DNA of 64,000 nt from positions 186,001 through 250,000 of the forward strand of contig NZ_LIRF01000007.1 of the NCBI RefSeq assembly GCF_001297705.1. Direction: 5' to 3'. The stretch is from Chryseobacterium sp. ERMR1:04 (GTDB lineage: Bacteria > Bacteroidota > Bacteroidia > Flavobacteriales > Weeksellaceae). Under the pieces are notes generated by a model, which did not search any database, was not told the DNA's origin, and worked only from the letters and a program-made list of their open reading frames with translations. Both the position numbers and the translations under genes were made by a program. Below are positions 35,714 through 46,300 of the stretch, piece after piece (the first letter of the stretch is position 1; each line of letters opens with the position of its first letter).

Positions 35714-36256
35714 ATGAGCGAATTGAAATGGTATGTGCTGAAAGCAATCAGCGGACAGGAAAATAAAGTAAAAAACTATATTGAGACAGAAATCAAGCGT
35801 TTAGGGTTTGAACAGTATGTAACTCAAGTGGTTATTCCTATGGAAAAGGTTATTCAAATTAGAAACGGAAAAAAAGTTCCTAAAGAGAAACCTTACTATC
35901 CTGGGTACTTAATGGTTGAAGCTGATCTAATGGGGGAAATCCCTCATGCTATTAAAAACATTCCAGGTGTTATCTCTTTCTTAAGTTTAACGAAAGGTGG
36001 AGATCCTGTTCCAATGAGAAAATCTGAGGTAAACAGAATGTTGGGAAGAATGGATGAGCTTTCAGAATTTGCTAGCGATGTTGAAATTCCATTTATAGTT
36101 GGTGAGAACGTTAAAGTAGTTGACGGACCTTTCAACGGATTCAACGGAACAGTAGAAAAAATTCTTGAAGACAAAAAGAAAATTGAAGTTTCTGTATTGA
36201 TCTTCGGTAGAAAAACTCCAATGGAGCTTAGCTATATGCAAGTAGAAAAAGTATAA
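35714..36256 (+). CDS. nusG: Transcription termination/antitermination factor NusG
   Basis: A 180-residue protein with an N-terminal NGN domain (starting LKWYVLKAISGQENKVKNYI) and a C-terminal KOW domain (VVDGPFNGFNGTVEKI). It binds RNA polymerase and couples it to Rho or the ribosome. A good terminator follows, so it ends the tuf-tRNA-Trp-secE-nusG unit. In many relatives rplK follows directly; here secreted-protein genes intervene. Confidence 0.97.
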   Translation: MSELKWYVLKAISGQENKVKNYIETEIKRLGFEQYVTQVVIPMEKVIQIRNGKKVPKEKPYYPGYLMVEADLMGEIPHAIKNIPGVISFLSLTKGGDPVPMRKSEVNRMLGRMDELSEFASDVEIPFIVGENVKVVDGPFNGFNGTVEKILEDKKKIEVSVLIFGRKTPMELSYMQVEKV

Positions 36257-36280
36257 TTACTTTTTTATATATAAATTAAA

Positions 36281-36306
36281 ATACCACCAATCGGTGGTAT
36301 TTTTTT
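36281..36306 (+). terminator. Terminator after nusG
   Basis: ATACCACC (36281-36288) pairs with GGTGGTAT (36293-36300), followed by T7. Confidence 0.85.
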
Positions 36307-36638
36307 GTTTATAGGAGAATATTTTTAGGCCTGTTTTTAAATATCATGGAATTCGTTTAGAGAATATTATTAATATTTATCTTTCTTTTGTGATTTATTG
36401 TTAGGCTACTTGAAATTTCTGTACAGTTTTTAATATTCCAATATTTTTCCATTCTTTTTTCTTTTTTTCACTTAAGTGAGACTTTATAATTGATTTAATT
36501 TCCTTGAACTGTGATTTATACAATTAAAATTAAGATAATTATTAATTGTATATTTCTAGATTAAGTGATTTTAATGATAATTACTTTGATTAAGTTTTTA
36601 GCCTTTATAATTTTGAATTTAACTTAAAACATAAAGTG
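36307..36638. other. AT-rich intergenic region before the C1q-like gene
   Basis: Very AT-rich, with an imperfect inverted repeat around 36520-36550 (ACAATTAAAATT...ATTAATTGT). No gene was seen. Confidence 0.4.
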
Positions 36639-37499
36639 ATGAAAAAAAATGTATCATTTATTTTGCTGTGCATAATAAATCTTTATTTTGCACAAATTGG
36701 GATATATACGCCCAATCCTAGAGGTATCTTCCATATAGATGGAGGTAAAGATAATCCTGCTACAGGAATGCCCACACCTACTCAACAATCTAATGATTTT
36801 ATTGTGAGAGCATCTACAGAAGTAGGGCAGGGTACAATCTCTGTCGGTATAGGAACAAATGTTCCGGCAGAACGTTTTGATGTTGCTAACGGAAATGTCA
36901 GAATAAGAGAAATAGCTAATAATGTTGGCGGTGGATCAGATAAGCTTATTGTTGCAGATGCGAATGGCACATTGAAAGTTGCTGGGGGAGACACATTTTC
37001 AAACTCAAATTCCGGCAATAGAATACTGAATGCTTCAGATGGCGCTACCATTACAGCGGATAATGATTGGAATGATAATGAATTTACGATACTAAAGCTG
37101 AATGAACAATATGATCCTCTTAACGGATATAATCCTTCCACCGGAGAATTTATTGTTCCAAGAGATGGACTTTATTATATGTATGGAGCTTGTGGTTTTA
37201 CTACACCATCAGCAGGATCAGGTATATTCGATGGGACATCTGGAGATGCATTCACAGCACTTGTTGTGGACGGATCGCGGGTAGCAACAGGCCATAATGT
37301 AATCCACAGAGGTACAAAAAATCCTGGAACCAGTGCGAATCTTTACTTTCTGGTTACCAATGCAACGATATGGTTGAAGGCGGGGCAGAAAATAACCGTT
37401 CAGTTTTTGACCTATGGTACATCCAATATGGTGGGTTCTTTAGGAGATTTACAAATAGATAAGGTCTCTTCAAGATTTATTATTAACAAGATTTTTTAA
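36639..37499 (+). CDS. Secreted protein with C1q/TNF-like C-terminal domain
   Basis: A 286-residue protein with a signal peptide (cleavage near LYFAQ). A PNPRGIFHIDG segment follows that resembles the NPxGxLxVxG motif of the three genes downstream. A linker rich in Gly and Asn leads to a jelly-roll-like C-terminal domain (about 120-286). That domain contains STGEFIVPRDGLYYMYGACG and NATIWLKAGQKITVQF, typical of C1q-type modules. It is probably surface-exposed or secreted. The ATG at 36639 is preferred over the overlapping GTG at 36636. Confidence 0.75.
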   Translation: MKKNVSFILLCIINLYFAQIGIYTPNPRGIFHIDGGKDNPATGMPTPTQQSNDFIVRASTEVGQGTISVGIGTNVPAERFDVANGNVRIREIANNVGGGSDKLIVADANGTLKVAGGDTFSNSNSGNRILNASDGATITADNDWNDNEFTILKLNEQYDPLNGYNPSTGEFIVPRDGLYYMYGACGFTTPSAGSGIFDGTSGDAFTALVVDGSRVATGHNVIHRGTKNPGTSANLYFLVTNATIWLKAGQKITVQFLTYGTSNMVGSLGDLQIDKVSSRFIINKIF

Positions 37500-37528
37500 T
37501 AATATTTGTGTTTTCTAAATTTGGTGTT

Positions 37529-37561
37529 ACCTTCTTACATTTTCTGTAGGAAGGTTTTTTT
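37529..37561 (+). terminator. Terminator after the C1q-like gene
   Basis: ACCTTCTTACA (37529-37539) pairs with TGTAGGAAGGT (37545-37555), followed by a T-run. Confidence 0.8.
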
Positions 37562-37903
37562 TATTTATTGATAATAAGATGGATTTTAACTATTTCTAAT
37601 CATTAGTAAATGATTTTGATTAAGTTATTCGCAATATAAGTATGTTTATTTGTTTTTAATTTGTTAATTAGTTAGTTGTTGTCTATTTATAGTCATTTTA
37701 TAGAGCTGTTTTTTAGGTTATTTTCATCTGGCATAATTTTTGTTAACTTGTACGTAATTAATCCACAAAACTTTAAGGTTTATTAAATATTATACTATGC
37801 ATAGCAATGGTATTAGAATTTTTTACACTTATCTGAGCTATAAGCAGCTTTTAAGGTTTATAAAGGATTAATGATTTTTTAAAGAAAAACAACACATCGA
37901 TCA
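37562..37903. other. Intergenic leader of the three-gene secreted-protein operon
   Basis: About 340 AT-rich bases. A promoter must lie here, but I found no close TTG/TAnnTTTG pair. No gene was seen. Confidence 0.4.
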
Positions 37904-38521
37904 ATGACTAAAATTATTTCGGCAGCGCTTGTGATAAGCGCGGCATTTATGAATGCGCAGGTTGGTATAAATACCAGTAAACCTGAAAAAGAACTATCCG
38001 TAAACGGTACGATGAAAACCTCGGGAATGGTTTTCAAAAGTCCTATGGAAAAACTGGGATCTGATGAGAATTACACATTCGTGATTAAGTCTCCGGCTCC
38101 TGAAAACAAAATTACGGCTTACAATGATACTTTTGTGCCCAATTCTCCGGCACCGATCAATCTTATTCAGTTTAAAATAACGTGTGATCCTAGTGATAAA
38201 GACTGGGTTAATCAGTTTGATACCAAGATCAATTCAAAGAAATTTCTTGTCGTGATCTCATCATTTGGATTTACGCAGCCCGTAAGAACGTATTCTGCAG
38301 ATTGGCTAACGCCGGTTCCACAGATTTTTGCCTATTCTGCGGGAGATACATGGAAACTTAAAGCAGATTATCAAGGTTTTGCACCCGACAGCTCTTTGCC
38401 TACAGGAGTATGGACGCTTAACTTATTGGTTTTTGACCGAGCGTATGCCAAAGAAGTAAATAAAACACAAGATTTGGGATCATCTACAACGGGGTCGGCT
38501 GCAGCTCCTTTAATTCAATAA
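37904..38521 (+). CDS. Secreted hypothetical protein, paralogue 1 of 3
   Basis: A 205-residue protein with a signal peptide (cleaved near FMNAQ). The mature N-terminus QVGINTSKPEKELSVNGT is a motif common in Bacteroidota surface proteins. The rest is beta-rich with no known catalytic site. It shares the layout and segments such as INSKKFLVVISSFGF and GVWTLNLLVFDRAY with the next two genes, showing a small tandem family. It lies 10 bases before the second member. Function is unknown; a surface or secreted structural role is likely. Confidence 0.7.
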   Translation: MTKIISAALVISAAFMNAQVGINTSKPEKELSVNGTMKTSGMVFKSPMEKLGSDENYTFVIKSPAPENKITAYNDTFVPNSPAPINLIQFKITCDPSDKDWVNQFDTKINSKKFLVVISSFGFTQPVRTYSADWLTPVPQIFAYSAGDTWKLKADYQGFAPDSSLPTGVWTLNLLVFDRAYAKEVNKTQDLGSSTTGSAAAPLIQ

Positions 38522-38531
38522 AAAATATACA

Positions 38532-39179
38532 ATGAAAAAAAATATTACATTATTTATTACCATATGCGGGTTTTTCGCAGCGCAAGCTCAAGTTGGAATC
38601 AATACTGCAAATCCTCAGGGAACTTTAGATGTGGTAGGAGAAACATTGGTGGAATCTTATCTGATTGACACCGTAAACTCACCGGCAAAAGGAAATTATT
38701 TTTTACTTACCCGTTCTAAAGATACTAATCCTGTAGGGAAAATTAAAATGTTGGATATTTCGCTTCGTAAAGTAGCACCCGTAAATGTCTATACGATCGT
38801 TCTGAAAAATGTTAAACAGGATGAAGTAGTAAGCCTGAATACAGGTCTTGATGTTAATAAATATGTGGTTGCGATTACGGGTGCTGTGTTTAGCGATGCT
38901 GTTTCTGCTGCTAATACATCTACCACGCCTAAATCTTACGGAGCATATTCTACCGAAGTGACGCAAGCGGCGAGCGGAGGGAATAAATATCATGCTCTTA
39001 ATTTAAGTTTTAAAGGAGCGAGCACGGTTTCTTCTACCAATGGAACATGGACTCTTACTCTTAATGTATTTGAAAAATCATTGGTAAAGGATTGGGGAAC
39101 TTTCACCGGATCTGTATCTTCATCCGCTTCGCCAGGATATTCGGGAGTATCAACTAACACGCCTTTAGGGCTTCAATAA
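38532..39179 (+). CDS. Secreted hypothetical protein, paralogue 2 of 3
   Basis: A 215-residue protein with a signal peptide (FFAAQA) and the mature start QVGINTANPQGTLDVVGE. Segments DVNKYVVAITGAVF and GTWTLTLNVFEKSL align with those of the neighbouring paralogues. The C-terminus is Ser/Gly-rich. It is in an operon with both neighbours (10 and 9 base gaps). Confidence 0.7.
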   Translation: MKKNITLFITICGFFAAQAQVGINTANPQGTLDVVGETLVESYLIDTVNSPAKGNYFLLTRSKDTNPVGKIKMLDISLRKVAPVNVYTIVLKNVKQDEVVSLNTGLDVNKYVVAITGAVFSDAVSAANTSTTPKSYGAYSTEVTQAASGGNKYHALNLSFKGASTVSSTNGTWTLTLNVFEKSLVKDWGTFTGSVSSSASPGYSGVSTNTPLGLQ

Positions 39180-39188
39180 TCATCAGTC

Positions 39189-39857
39189 ATGAAAAGAAAC
39201 ACATATATAATAATAGCAATGTTTTTAGGATTGCTTTTGAATGCACAATCGGGTAGAGTAGGTATTAAAACAACAAATCCTAAAGAAACGCTTGATGTAA
39301 ATGGAACTACCTATACAAACTCTTTATATCTTAGAAACCCTGGCGAACCTACAATGACAGGAGGAAGCTTTATGGCTACTTCTGAGAATGCGCTTCAGGT
39401 GTATGATCCTAACTTGGAAAGCAGTGGTTTATTCAATTACCTTAAATTATCATTGACGGGAGTTTCTGGTACAGGAATTACGGATTATGATACTAAGATT
39501 GATGCCAATAATTTTCTTGTGGTAGTTCATAATTATGCTTTCAAAATGAATGATGGATCTACCAATGTTGCTCTTGATTATGGAGATAACGGAACCAATG
39601 ATAACAGACAGGGTTCTCCGGATGTAGTTGCCTTTAAAAGTAACGGAACATGGCATATCAGATCAAGATTTACCAATAGCAGGTTTATTGCTCTTACATC
39701 AGCTAATCCTGCGAGAGTTTATAATAATTTTACGGTAGATCTTTATTTAATGGCCTATAAAAGATTGATCACGAAACAAAATATCAATGAAAGTACGACT
39801 GATCTTGGAGGAACGAATGGTTCAGCTAAAACAATTAGCAAGCCTTCAGGATTTTAA
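39189..39857 (+). CDS. Secreted hypothetical protein, paralogue 3 of 3
   Basis: A 222-residue protein with a signal peptide (LLNAQ) and the mature start GRVGIKTTNPKETLDVNGT. DANNFLVVVHNYAF and the late FTVDLYLMAYKRLI match the two preceding paralogues. It ends the operon and is followed by a terminator. Confidence 0.7.
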   Translation: MKRNTYIIIAMFLGLLLNAQSGRVGIKTTNPKETLDVNGTTYTNSLYLRNPGEPTMTGGSFMATSENALQVYDPNLESSGLFNYLKLSLTGVSGTGITDYDTKIDANNFLVVVHNYAFKMNDGSTNVALDYGDNGTNDNRQGSPDVVAFKSNGTWHIRSRFTNSRFIALTSANPARVYNNFTVDLYLMAYKRLITKQNINESTTDLGGTNGSAKTISKPSGF

Positions 39858-39884
39858 ATAAAGATTCAGACTCACTTATATGAA

Positions 39885-39917
39885 ACCAGATTGCCTTAAA
39901 GACAGTCTGGTTTTTTT
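39885..39917 (+). terminator. Terminator after the secreted-protein operon
   Basis: ACCAGATTG (39885-39893) pairs with CAGTCTGGT (39903-39911), followed by T7. One pair is G-T. Confidence 0.8.
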
Positions 39918-40351
39918 ATTTCATCTATCTTTTAATTAAATATCAAGTTGACATACTTTGCTAATTAATATAAAAATGGTGAGTGAAAAAGTTCGTTGTA
40001 GGAAATGAGTAAGGGAGAATATTCCTTTTTATAGGCAACCCTTCGAAGGTTTTGATGAGAAGTCTGTATTTAATAAGGTTTTTAAACGAATATAAAGCAG
40101 TATACGGATTGAATAGTTGGAAAAAAATAATGAAAATGAAACCTTTAATAACGAATAATTTGGCGGAAAATAAAATGTGTAAATATTTTTTTTCCAAAAC
40201 TTTCTAAAAATCAAGCGTATCCGTTTGCTATTTCAAAAATATTTCATAATTTTGCAGTCCTAAAAGTAGGTTTACTTTATGTGAGTGCGGTAACCTGCTG
40301 AATAATAAATGCTTCCAAACTCATTAATTATTCAAAATAAAAATAAGAAAA
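39918..40351. other. Intergenic region and leader of the rplK operon
   Basis: The left 300 bases are AT-rich without a credible gene; minus-strand frames there have no family resemblance. The rplK promoter lies at 40224-40254. The leader of about 90 bases (40262-40351) includes GTGAGTGCGGTAACCTGCTG, which could be a site for L1-type autoregulation, but I cannot show that. Confidence 0.5.
40224..40254 (+). promoter_or_regulatory. Promoter of the rplKAJL operon
   Basis: TTTG (40224-40227), 19 bases, then TAATTTTG (40247-40254), an exact match to the Bacteroidota consensus. Confidence 0.75.
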
Positions 40352-40798
40352 ATGGCTAAAAAAGTCTTTAAAATGGTAAAACTTCAGGTGAAAGGTGGCG
40401 CTGCCAACCCTTCTCCACCAGTAGGTCCAGCATTGGGTTCTGCAGGTGTGAACATCATGGAGTTTTGTAAGCAATTTAACGGAAGAACTCAAGATAAGCC
40501 AGGACAAGTTTTACCTGTAGTAATTACAGTATACGAAGACAAATCTTTTGAATTCGTAATTAAAACTCCTCCTGCAGCAATCCAGTTAATGGATGCGGCT
40601 AAAATCAAGGGTGGTTCTGGAGAACCTAACAGAAATAAAGTAGGTGCTGTATCTTGGGCTCAGGTTCAAAAAATCGCTGAAGATAAAATGACTGACCTTA
40701 ACTGCTTTACAATGGATTCTGCAGTTTCTATGGTTGCAGGTACTGCTAGATCTATGGGATTAAGAGTAACAGGAACTAAACCAACTTTTAACGCTTAA
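40352..40798 (+). CDS. rplK: 50S ribosomal protein L11
   Basis: A 148-residue protein. The N-terminal [20 protein letters not shown] is the L11 signature, and the C-terminal domain binds the GTPase-associated 23S rRNA. It is first in the rplK-rplA-rplJ-rplL unit, with its own promoter. Confidence 0.98.
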   Translation: MAKKVFKMVKLQVKGGAANPSPPVGPALGSAGVNIMEFCKQFNGRTQDKPGQVLPVVITVYEDKSFEFVIKTPPAAIQLMDAAKIKGGSGEPNRNKVGAVSWAQVQKIAEDKMTDLNCFTMDSAVSMVAGTARSMGLRVTGTKPTFNA

Positions 40799-40809
40799 AA
40801 CTATTAGAC

Positions 40810-41502
40810 ATGGCAAAATTAACTAAAAAGCAAAAGGAAGCTTTAAGCAAAGTAGAAAAAGGAAGAATCTATAACCTTGAAGAAGGTTCAGCTCTTGTAA
40901 AAGAAGTGAACACTGCAAAGTTTGATGCTTCTGTAGATATCGCTGTAAGATTGGGTGTAGATCCAAGAAAAGCAAACCAAATGGTAAGAGGTGTTGTATC
41001 TCTTCCTCACGGAACTGGTAAAGATGTTAAAGTATTAGCTCTTGTTACTCCAGATAAAGAAGCTGAAGCTAAAGCGGCGGGTGCTGATTATGTGGGTCTT
41101 GACGAGTACTTACAAAAAATAAAAGATGGTTGGACAGATGTTGACGTTATCGTTACTATGCCAGCTGTTATGGGTAAACTAGGACCTTTGGGTAGAGTAT
41201 TAGGACCAAGAGGTTTGATGCCTAACCCTAAATCAGGAACTGTAACAATGGAAATTGGTAAAGCAGTAACTGAAGTGAAAGCAGGTAAAATTGATTTCAA
41301 AGTAGATAAGTATGGTATTATCCATGCAGGTATCGGTAAAGTATCTTTTGATGCTGATAAGATCAGAGAAAATGCTCAAGAATTAATCTCGACATTGATC
41401 AAAATGAAACCTACTGCTGCTAAAGGAATTTATGTAAAAAGCATCTATTTGTCTTCTACAATGAGTCCGGGTATTGCAATTGATACTAAATCTGTTAACT
41501 AA
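40810..41502 (+). CDS. rplA: 50S ribosomal protein L1
   Basis: A 230-residue protein of the L1 stalk. The segment [19 protein letters not shown] is diagnostic. It starts 11 bases after rplK. L1 is a likely translational autoregulator of this pair. Confidence 0.98.
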   Translation: MAKLTKKQKEALSKVEKGRIYNLEEGSALVKEVNTAKFDASVDIAVRLGVDPRKANQMVRGVVSLPHGTGKDVKVLALVTPDKEAEAKAAGADYVGLDEYLQKIKDGWTDVDVIVTMPAVMGKLGPLGRVLGPRGLMPNPKSGTVTMEIGKAVTEVKAGKIDFKVDKYGIIHAGIGKVSFDADKIRENAQELISTLIKMKPTAAKGIYVKSIYLSSTMSPGIAIDTKSVN

Positions 41503-41519
41503 TATAAATCCTTAAGACA

Positions 41520-42092
41520 ATGACAAAAGACCAAAAAGTTGTAGCAATACAAGAGATCAAAGACTTGCTTCAGGATGCAAAAGTAGTATACGTAGCAGAT
41601 CTAGACGGATTGAATGCTGCTAAATCTTCTGAATTCAGAAGACAAGCTTTCAAACAAAATATCAAAATAAAAGTGGTGAAAAATACACTTTTACAAAAAG
41701 CAATGGAACAAATTGAAGGAGTAGATTACTCTGAAATGTTCCAAACTTTTAAAGGAAACACTGCATTAATGGTTTCTGAGACTGCAAACGGTCCAGCGAA
41801 ATTAATCCAAGGTTTCAGAAAGAAAGAAGATAAACCAGCTTTAAAGTCTGCTTACCTTCAAGAAACTTTCTATGTTGGAGACGAAAACTTAACTGCACTT
41901 GCTAACATCAAGTCTAGAGAAGAAATGATCGGAGAAATCATCGGATTACTTCAATCTCCAATTCAAAGAGTTGTTTCTGCTCTTCAAAACAAATCTGAAG
42001 CTGTAGAAGCTACAACTGAAGAAGTTGCTGCTCCTGCTGTAGAAGAAACTCCTGCTGCAGAAAGCACGGAAGAAACTCCAAGTGCTGAATAA
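41520..42092 (+). CDS. rplJ: 50S ribosomal protein L10
   Basis: A 190-residue stalk-base protein that anchors L7/L12 dimers. The N-terminal half has the usual VVYVADLDGLNAAKSSEFRR. The last 30 or so residues form a Glu/Ala/Thr-rich tail, longer than in E. coli L10. Confidence 0.97.
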   Translation: MTKDQKVVAIQEIKDLLQDAKVVYVADLDGLNAAKSSEFRRQAFKQNIKIKVVKNTLLQKAMEQIEGVDYSEMFQTFKGNTALMVSETANGPAKLIQGFRKKEDKPALKSAYLQETFYVGDENLTALANIKSREEMIGEIIGLLQSPIQRVVSALQNKSEAVEATTEEVAAPAVEETPAAESTEETPSAE

Positions 42093-42138
42093 TTAGACTC
42101 AAAAAATTAAATAAATAATCAACAAAAACATTACAACA

Positions 42139-42504
42139 ATGTCAGATTTAAAAAATTTAGCTGAAACGCTAGTAAACTTAACAGTAAAAGACGTAAATGA
42201 ATTAGCTACTATCCTTAAGGATGAGTACGGAATTGAGCCAGCTGCTGCTGCTGTAGTAGTTGCTGCAGGTGGTGGAGAAGCTGCTGAAGAAAAAACAGAA
42301 TTCGACGTAATTCTTAAAGCTGCAGGTGCATCTAAATTAGCTATCGTTAAATTGGTAAAAGATTTAACTGGTGCTGGTCTTAAAGAAGCTAAAGATATCG
42401 TAGACGGAGCTCCTTCTGCTATCAAAACTGGTATCTCTAAGGACGAAGCTGAAGCGCTTAAGAAGCAATTAGAAGAAGCTGGTGCTGAAGTAGAATTGAA
42501 ATAA
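42139..42504 (+). CDS. rplL: 50S ribosomal protein L7/L12
   Basis: A 121-residue stalk protein that recruits translational GTPases. It has the N-terminal dimerisation domain, an Ala-rich hinge and the C-terminal domain with [16 protein letters not shown] very strong terminator follows at once, so rpoBC is not simply read through from this operon. Confidence 0.98.
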   Translation: MSDLKNLAETLVNLTVKDVNELATILKDEYGIEPAAAAVVVAAGGGEAAEEKTEFDVILKAAGASKLAIVKLVKDLTGAGLKEAKDIVDGAPSAIKTGISKDEAEALKKQLEEAGAEVELK

Positions 42505-42526
42505 TTCAATTTACGCTAGAAATAGG

Positions 42527-42557
42527 AAGCCCGAGCATTTGCTCGGGCTTTTTTTTT
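42527..42557 (+). terminator. Strong intrinsic terminator after rplL
   Basis: AAGCCCGAGC (42527-42536) pairs perfectly with GCTCGGGCTT (42541-42550) around ATTT, followed by T9. Confidence 0.92.
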
Positions 42558-42731
42558 GTGTTTATTTTTTATAAGTTATGGCTCATTTAAATTCTATAAA
42601 ATAGCTTTGTTGATATTAGCTTGCTTGTGAGCCCTATGAATGGAAATGTTTTATTAGCATAATGGATGTAGAAACTTGATTAGAATTGATAGTCATAATT
42701 TTGATTTTAGAAAACGGTCGGTTTTGTGCAC

Positions 42732-42762
42732 AAGTCTTGATTTTAATAATCAAGACTTTTTT
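42732..42762 (+). terminator. Second hairpin before the recombinase remnant
   Basis: AAGTCTTGATT (42732-42742) pairs perfectly with AATCAAGACTT (42748-42758), followed by T6. It lies at the left border of the inserted module and isolates it from upstream transcription. Confidence 0.8.
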
Positions 42763-42838
42763 ATTCTATTCTAACTACATTTTCGTTGTACTAAAATTCA
42801 AATTACATTATATTTGTTTTAAATGAGTAAAATGTACT

Positions 42839-43386
42839 ATGTTAATTGGATATGCAAGATTAAGCAAGTTTGAGCAAAATTTAGATTTACAAACTGATGC
42901 TTTAAAAAATATTGGAATTGAAAAAATTTACGTTGACAAAGCTAGTGGTGTTAAATCTGAAAAGCCACAGCTCAACCAACTAATAAATTTTATAAGAAAA
43001 GGAGATACTTTAACTGTTTGGAGATTAGACAGAATTGGTAGGACTACAGTTGGTTTAATTCAGTTTGTTAGAGAGGAATACATTTTAAATCTATTTCAGA
43101 GAACATCGATACTGGTTCTATTAGTGGAAAATTAATTTTCCAAATATTTTGTGTTTAAGCCGAACATGAAAGGAATGTTTTGATAGAAAGGACAAATGCA
43201 GGATTAAAGGCGGCAAGAGAAAGAGGTAAAAATAGAGGAAGTCCAAAAGAAATGACCGAAAAGTATTTGAAAATAGCTCCATTAGTAAAAGCGTCCTACG
43301 AAAGTAAGAATCTTCCTGTTGAGGAAATTATGAAAGCTTTTAATATTGGTAGTAAAACAACATTTTATAAAATAATTAAATCTTAA
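42839..43386 (+). pseudogene. Decayed small serine recombinase (resolvase/invertase type)
   Basis: The N-terminal part reads LIGYARLSKFEQNLDLQTDAL with the catalytic Ser, then TVWRLDRIGRTT. Around 43076 the frame shifts: the continuation SISENIDTGSISGKLIFQIF is in another frame and is cut by an in-frame TAA at 43156-43158. ERNVLIERTNAGLKAARERG and the C-terminal helix-turn-helix follow and end at 43386. The whole protein would be about 180 residues, normal for a Hin/Tn3-type resolvase. One frameshift plus one nonsense codon mean it is inactive. It marks the left edge of foreign DNA between rplL and rpoB. Confidence 0.88.
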
Positions 43387-43398
43387 TAACAATCAAAT

Positions 43399-46300
43399 AT
43401 GATTAGAATTTTACATCTGACAGATCTTCATTTAAATAATAAAACATTAAAAGACTGGAATGACTTTTTAAAGGAACCATTCTTTAAAAAGTTAGAGGAA
43501 ATAAAACAAGAGAAAAAAATTGATTTAGTTCTTTTCACTGGGGATATGATTGACCAAGCAGGAAAAGACTTCGGTTCCGTTCAGGCAGGTTTACAAGCAT
43601 TTAATGAAAATATTATAGCACCAATTATAGAAGCTTTAGATTTAGATATATCAAGATTCATAATTTGTCCAGGAAATCATGATATTAACAGAAATGCAGA
43701 CAAAGATTTTCAGGAAGAAGGATTAAAAGTTCATTTAAAATCGATTGAAAATATTAATTCATTTATAAATTCTAGTGCGAATGATTATGATGGAATCCAA
43801 AGAATAAAAGAATACAAAAAATTTGAAAATGACTTGTATCATCAAGTATCAGACAAATTACATTCAAAATTCAAGTTTTCTATTAAATTGGATATTGATG
43901 GTAAGTCAGTAGGAATATCTTCCATTAATTCTTCTTGGAGGTGCTATGGAGATAATGATTACAAAAATCTTCTTGTTGGAGAAATTCAACTTAACGACAA
44001 TTACCTTTTTGTAAAAAATTGTGATGTAAAAATAGCATTGATGCATCATCAATTAGACTGGCTTGCAGAAATAGAATCTAAAACTATTAAAAGTCATTTA
44101 TCTAGTAATTATGATTTAATTTTTAGTGGACATGTACATGAAACCGAAGTTGAACATGTGAAAAATCTTAATGGTACTAGTTTTAGAATAGTTTCACCAT
44201 CAGGTCTAAACAATATAAGACAAAAAGATATAGACTACATAAATGGTTTCAGTATTATTGATTATGGAGAAAAAATTAAATGTCACTTTCTCAAATACAA
44301 TAAAAATCAAAAAATATTTGTGGATAATACGGATGCCTCTGATAAAGGTATTATAGAGTTTAATTTAGATTCATTACCTGCTGTAGTTAATACAAAAAAG
44401 ATCTCACATTTATTAGATGATGAATTTTTAGAATTCTTAAACGATAGTGGCGCAAATTTCACACATAGAGGTAAAACACTTACTCTCAATGATATATATG
44501 TTGCTCCATTTATGGAACAATTTAATCTAATTGAAGAACAAGAAAGAGGAACATCAGTTAAATCCGAAGATATTTTAAAAAGAATCGTAAGTAAAGAAAC
44601 TAAACATGTAGTTATTTTAGGAGAAGAAAATAGTGGTAAAACATCATTCTGTAAACAAATATATAAAGGTTCTATTATTGAAGACAAAACGATTAGCATT
44701 TTTATAAAAGGTCGCGATATTCAAAAAGTTACAACTAATGATATTGAAAGTTTAATAAAAAAAGAATTTAGAAAACAGTTTAAAGAAACTTTTGATCTTA
44801 GTAAGTATGATCTTTTAATAATTATTGATGATCTTAATAATTGCCGTTTGCCCCAAAAAAGTATAAAAACCTTTGTAAATAATTTGCATCAATTAGAAAT
44901 TCGAACCGTAATAACATGGGATGAGTTTTTTACTTTTAGCGAACTTTTAGAATCTAAGGTTACAACTGTCGAAATATATGAAATTTTAAAATTTGGAGGA
45001 CGTAAACGTCTTGAATTAATTAGGAAATGGGTTGATTTGATGGAAGATGAATTTGATAATGATCAATCAAAAGAATTTCAAATTAAAGAGCTTTCAAAAA
45101 TTGTTAATTCTGTAATTGGTAAGAATTTAATACCGTCATTACCCGTATATATATTAACAATTTTGCAAGCTAATGAATTAAATAATACAACAAATTTTGA
45201 ACAAAGTACTTTTGGCCATTATTATGACGTATTAATTAAATCTGCATTAGGCAAAATTATTAAAGCTAATGCTGAAATAGAAAAATACTACTCCTATTTA
45301 AGTGAATTTTCATTTTGGCTTTTTGATAATAAGACAATCGAAATTGATGAAGATGATTTTATGAAGTTTCATAAATTTTTCGCAGATAAGTATAGAGTAC
45401 AAGTCAGTTTTAGAGAATCTCTTAATATTTTAGAGACATCAAATCTAATACAGAAGAGTTTGGATCTCTATAAGTTTAAATATAAATACATTTATTTTTA
45501 TTTTATTGGAAAATATTTTTCTGATAATATTGAAAATAGTAAAGTTCAAAATATTGTAACAGATTTATCGAATAAACTATATCAAACGGAAACAGCAAAC
45601 ATATATATATTTCTGTCTCATCATAGTAAATCTAGGTTTATAATAAATCAAATCATTGAAAGAGCTAAAGAATTGTTTGCTAAAGAATTAATTATAGGTT
45701 TTAATACTGATATAAAAAAAATAAACGAATCAATTCATGAAACTGCTAAAAAGATGGACTTTGTTGTAGATAAAAGCTCTGAATATCACAATCATGATGC
45801 TCAAAATGAAGAATTAAATATTAAAGAAAGTATTTTAGAACAAGATCAAAAAAATGAACAAATTGATAGTATTTCGCAAGTTAATAAAGCCTTTAAAACT
45901 ATCGAGATACTAGGATATATTATAAAAAATAGATATGCCTCTCTCACTGGAGTTGATAAAATAGAATTGGTCGAAGAATTATATACATTAGGGTTACGGT
46001 CATTGTCATTTATATTTAATACATTTCTTGATGGAGAGGAATATATTAAAAATGAAATTATAGATTTAATAAAAAAAGATCCTAATTCTGCTTTGACCAC
46101 AAGAGAAAGAGAAGAATTAGCAAAACAATTTATGTTTAATCTTCTTTACATGGTATCTTATTCAATTTTTAAGCGAATTTCTTCTTCTATCAGTTCGAAA
46201 GATTTAGAAATGACATTTGGTGATGTAAAGAAAAAATTATCAGAATCCTCTCAATCAGGTGAAAAAAATAATGCAATTTCATTAATTGATATGGCTGTAG

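Noticed and set aside
39961..40214. Two overlapping minus-strand frames upstream of rplK
   Set aside because: They consist of Phe/Ile/Lys-rich low-complexity sequence from AT-rich DNA, with no start signal and no family resemblance.
42099..42509. Minus-strand frame of 136 codons
   Set aside because: It is a shadow of rplL caused by its repetitive Ala/Glu codons.
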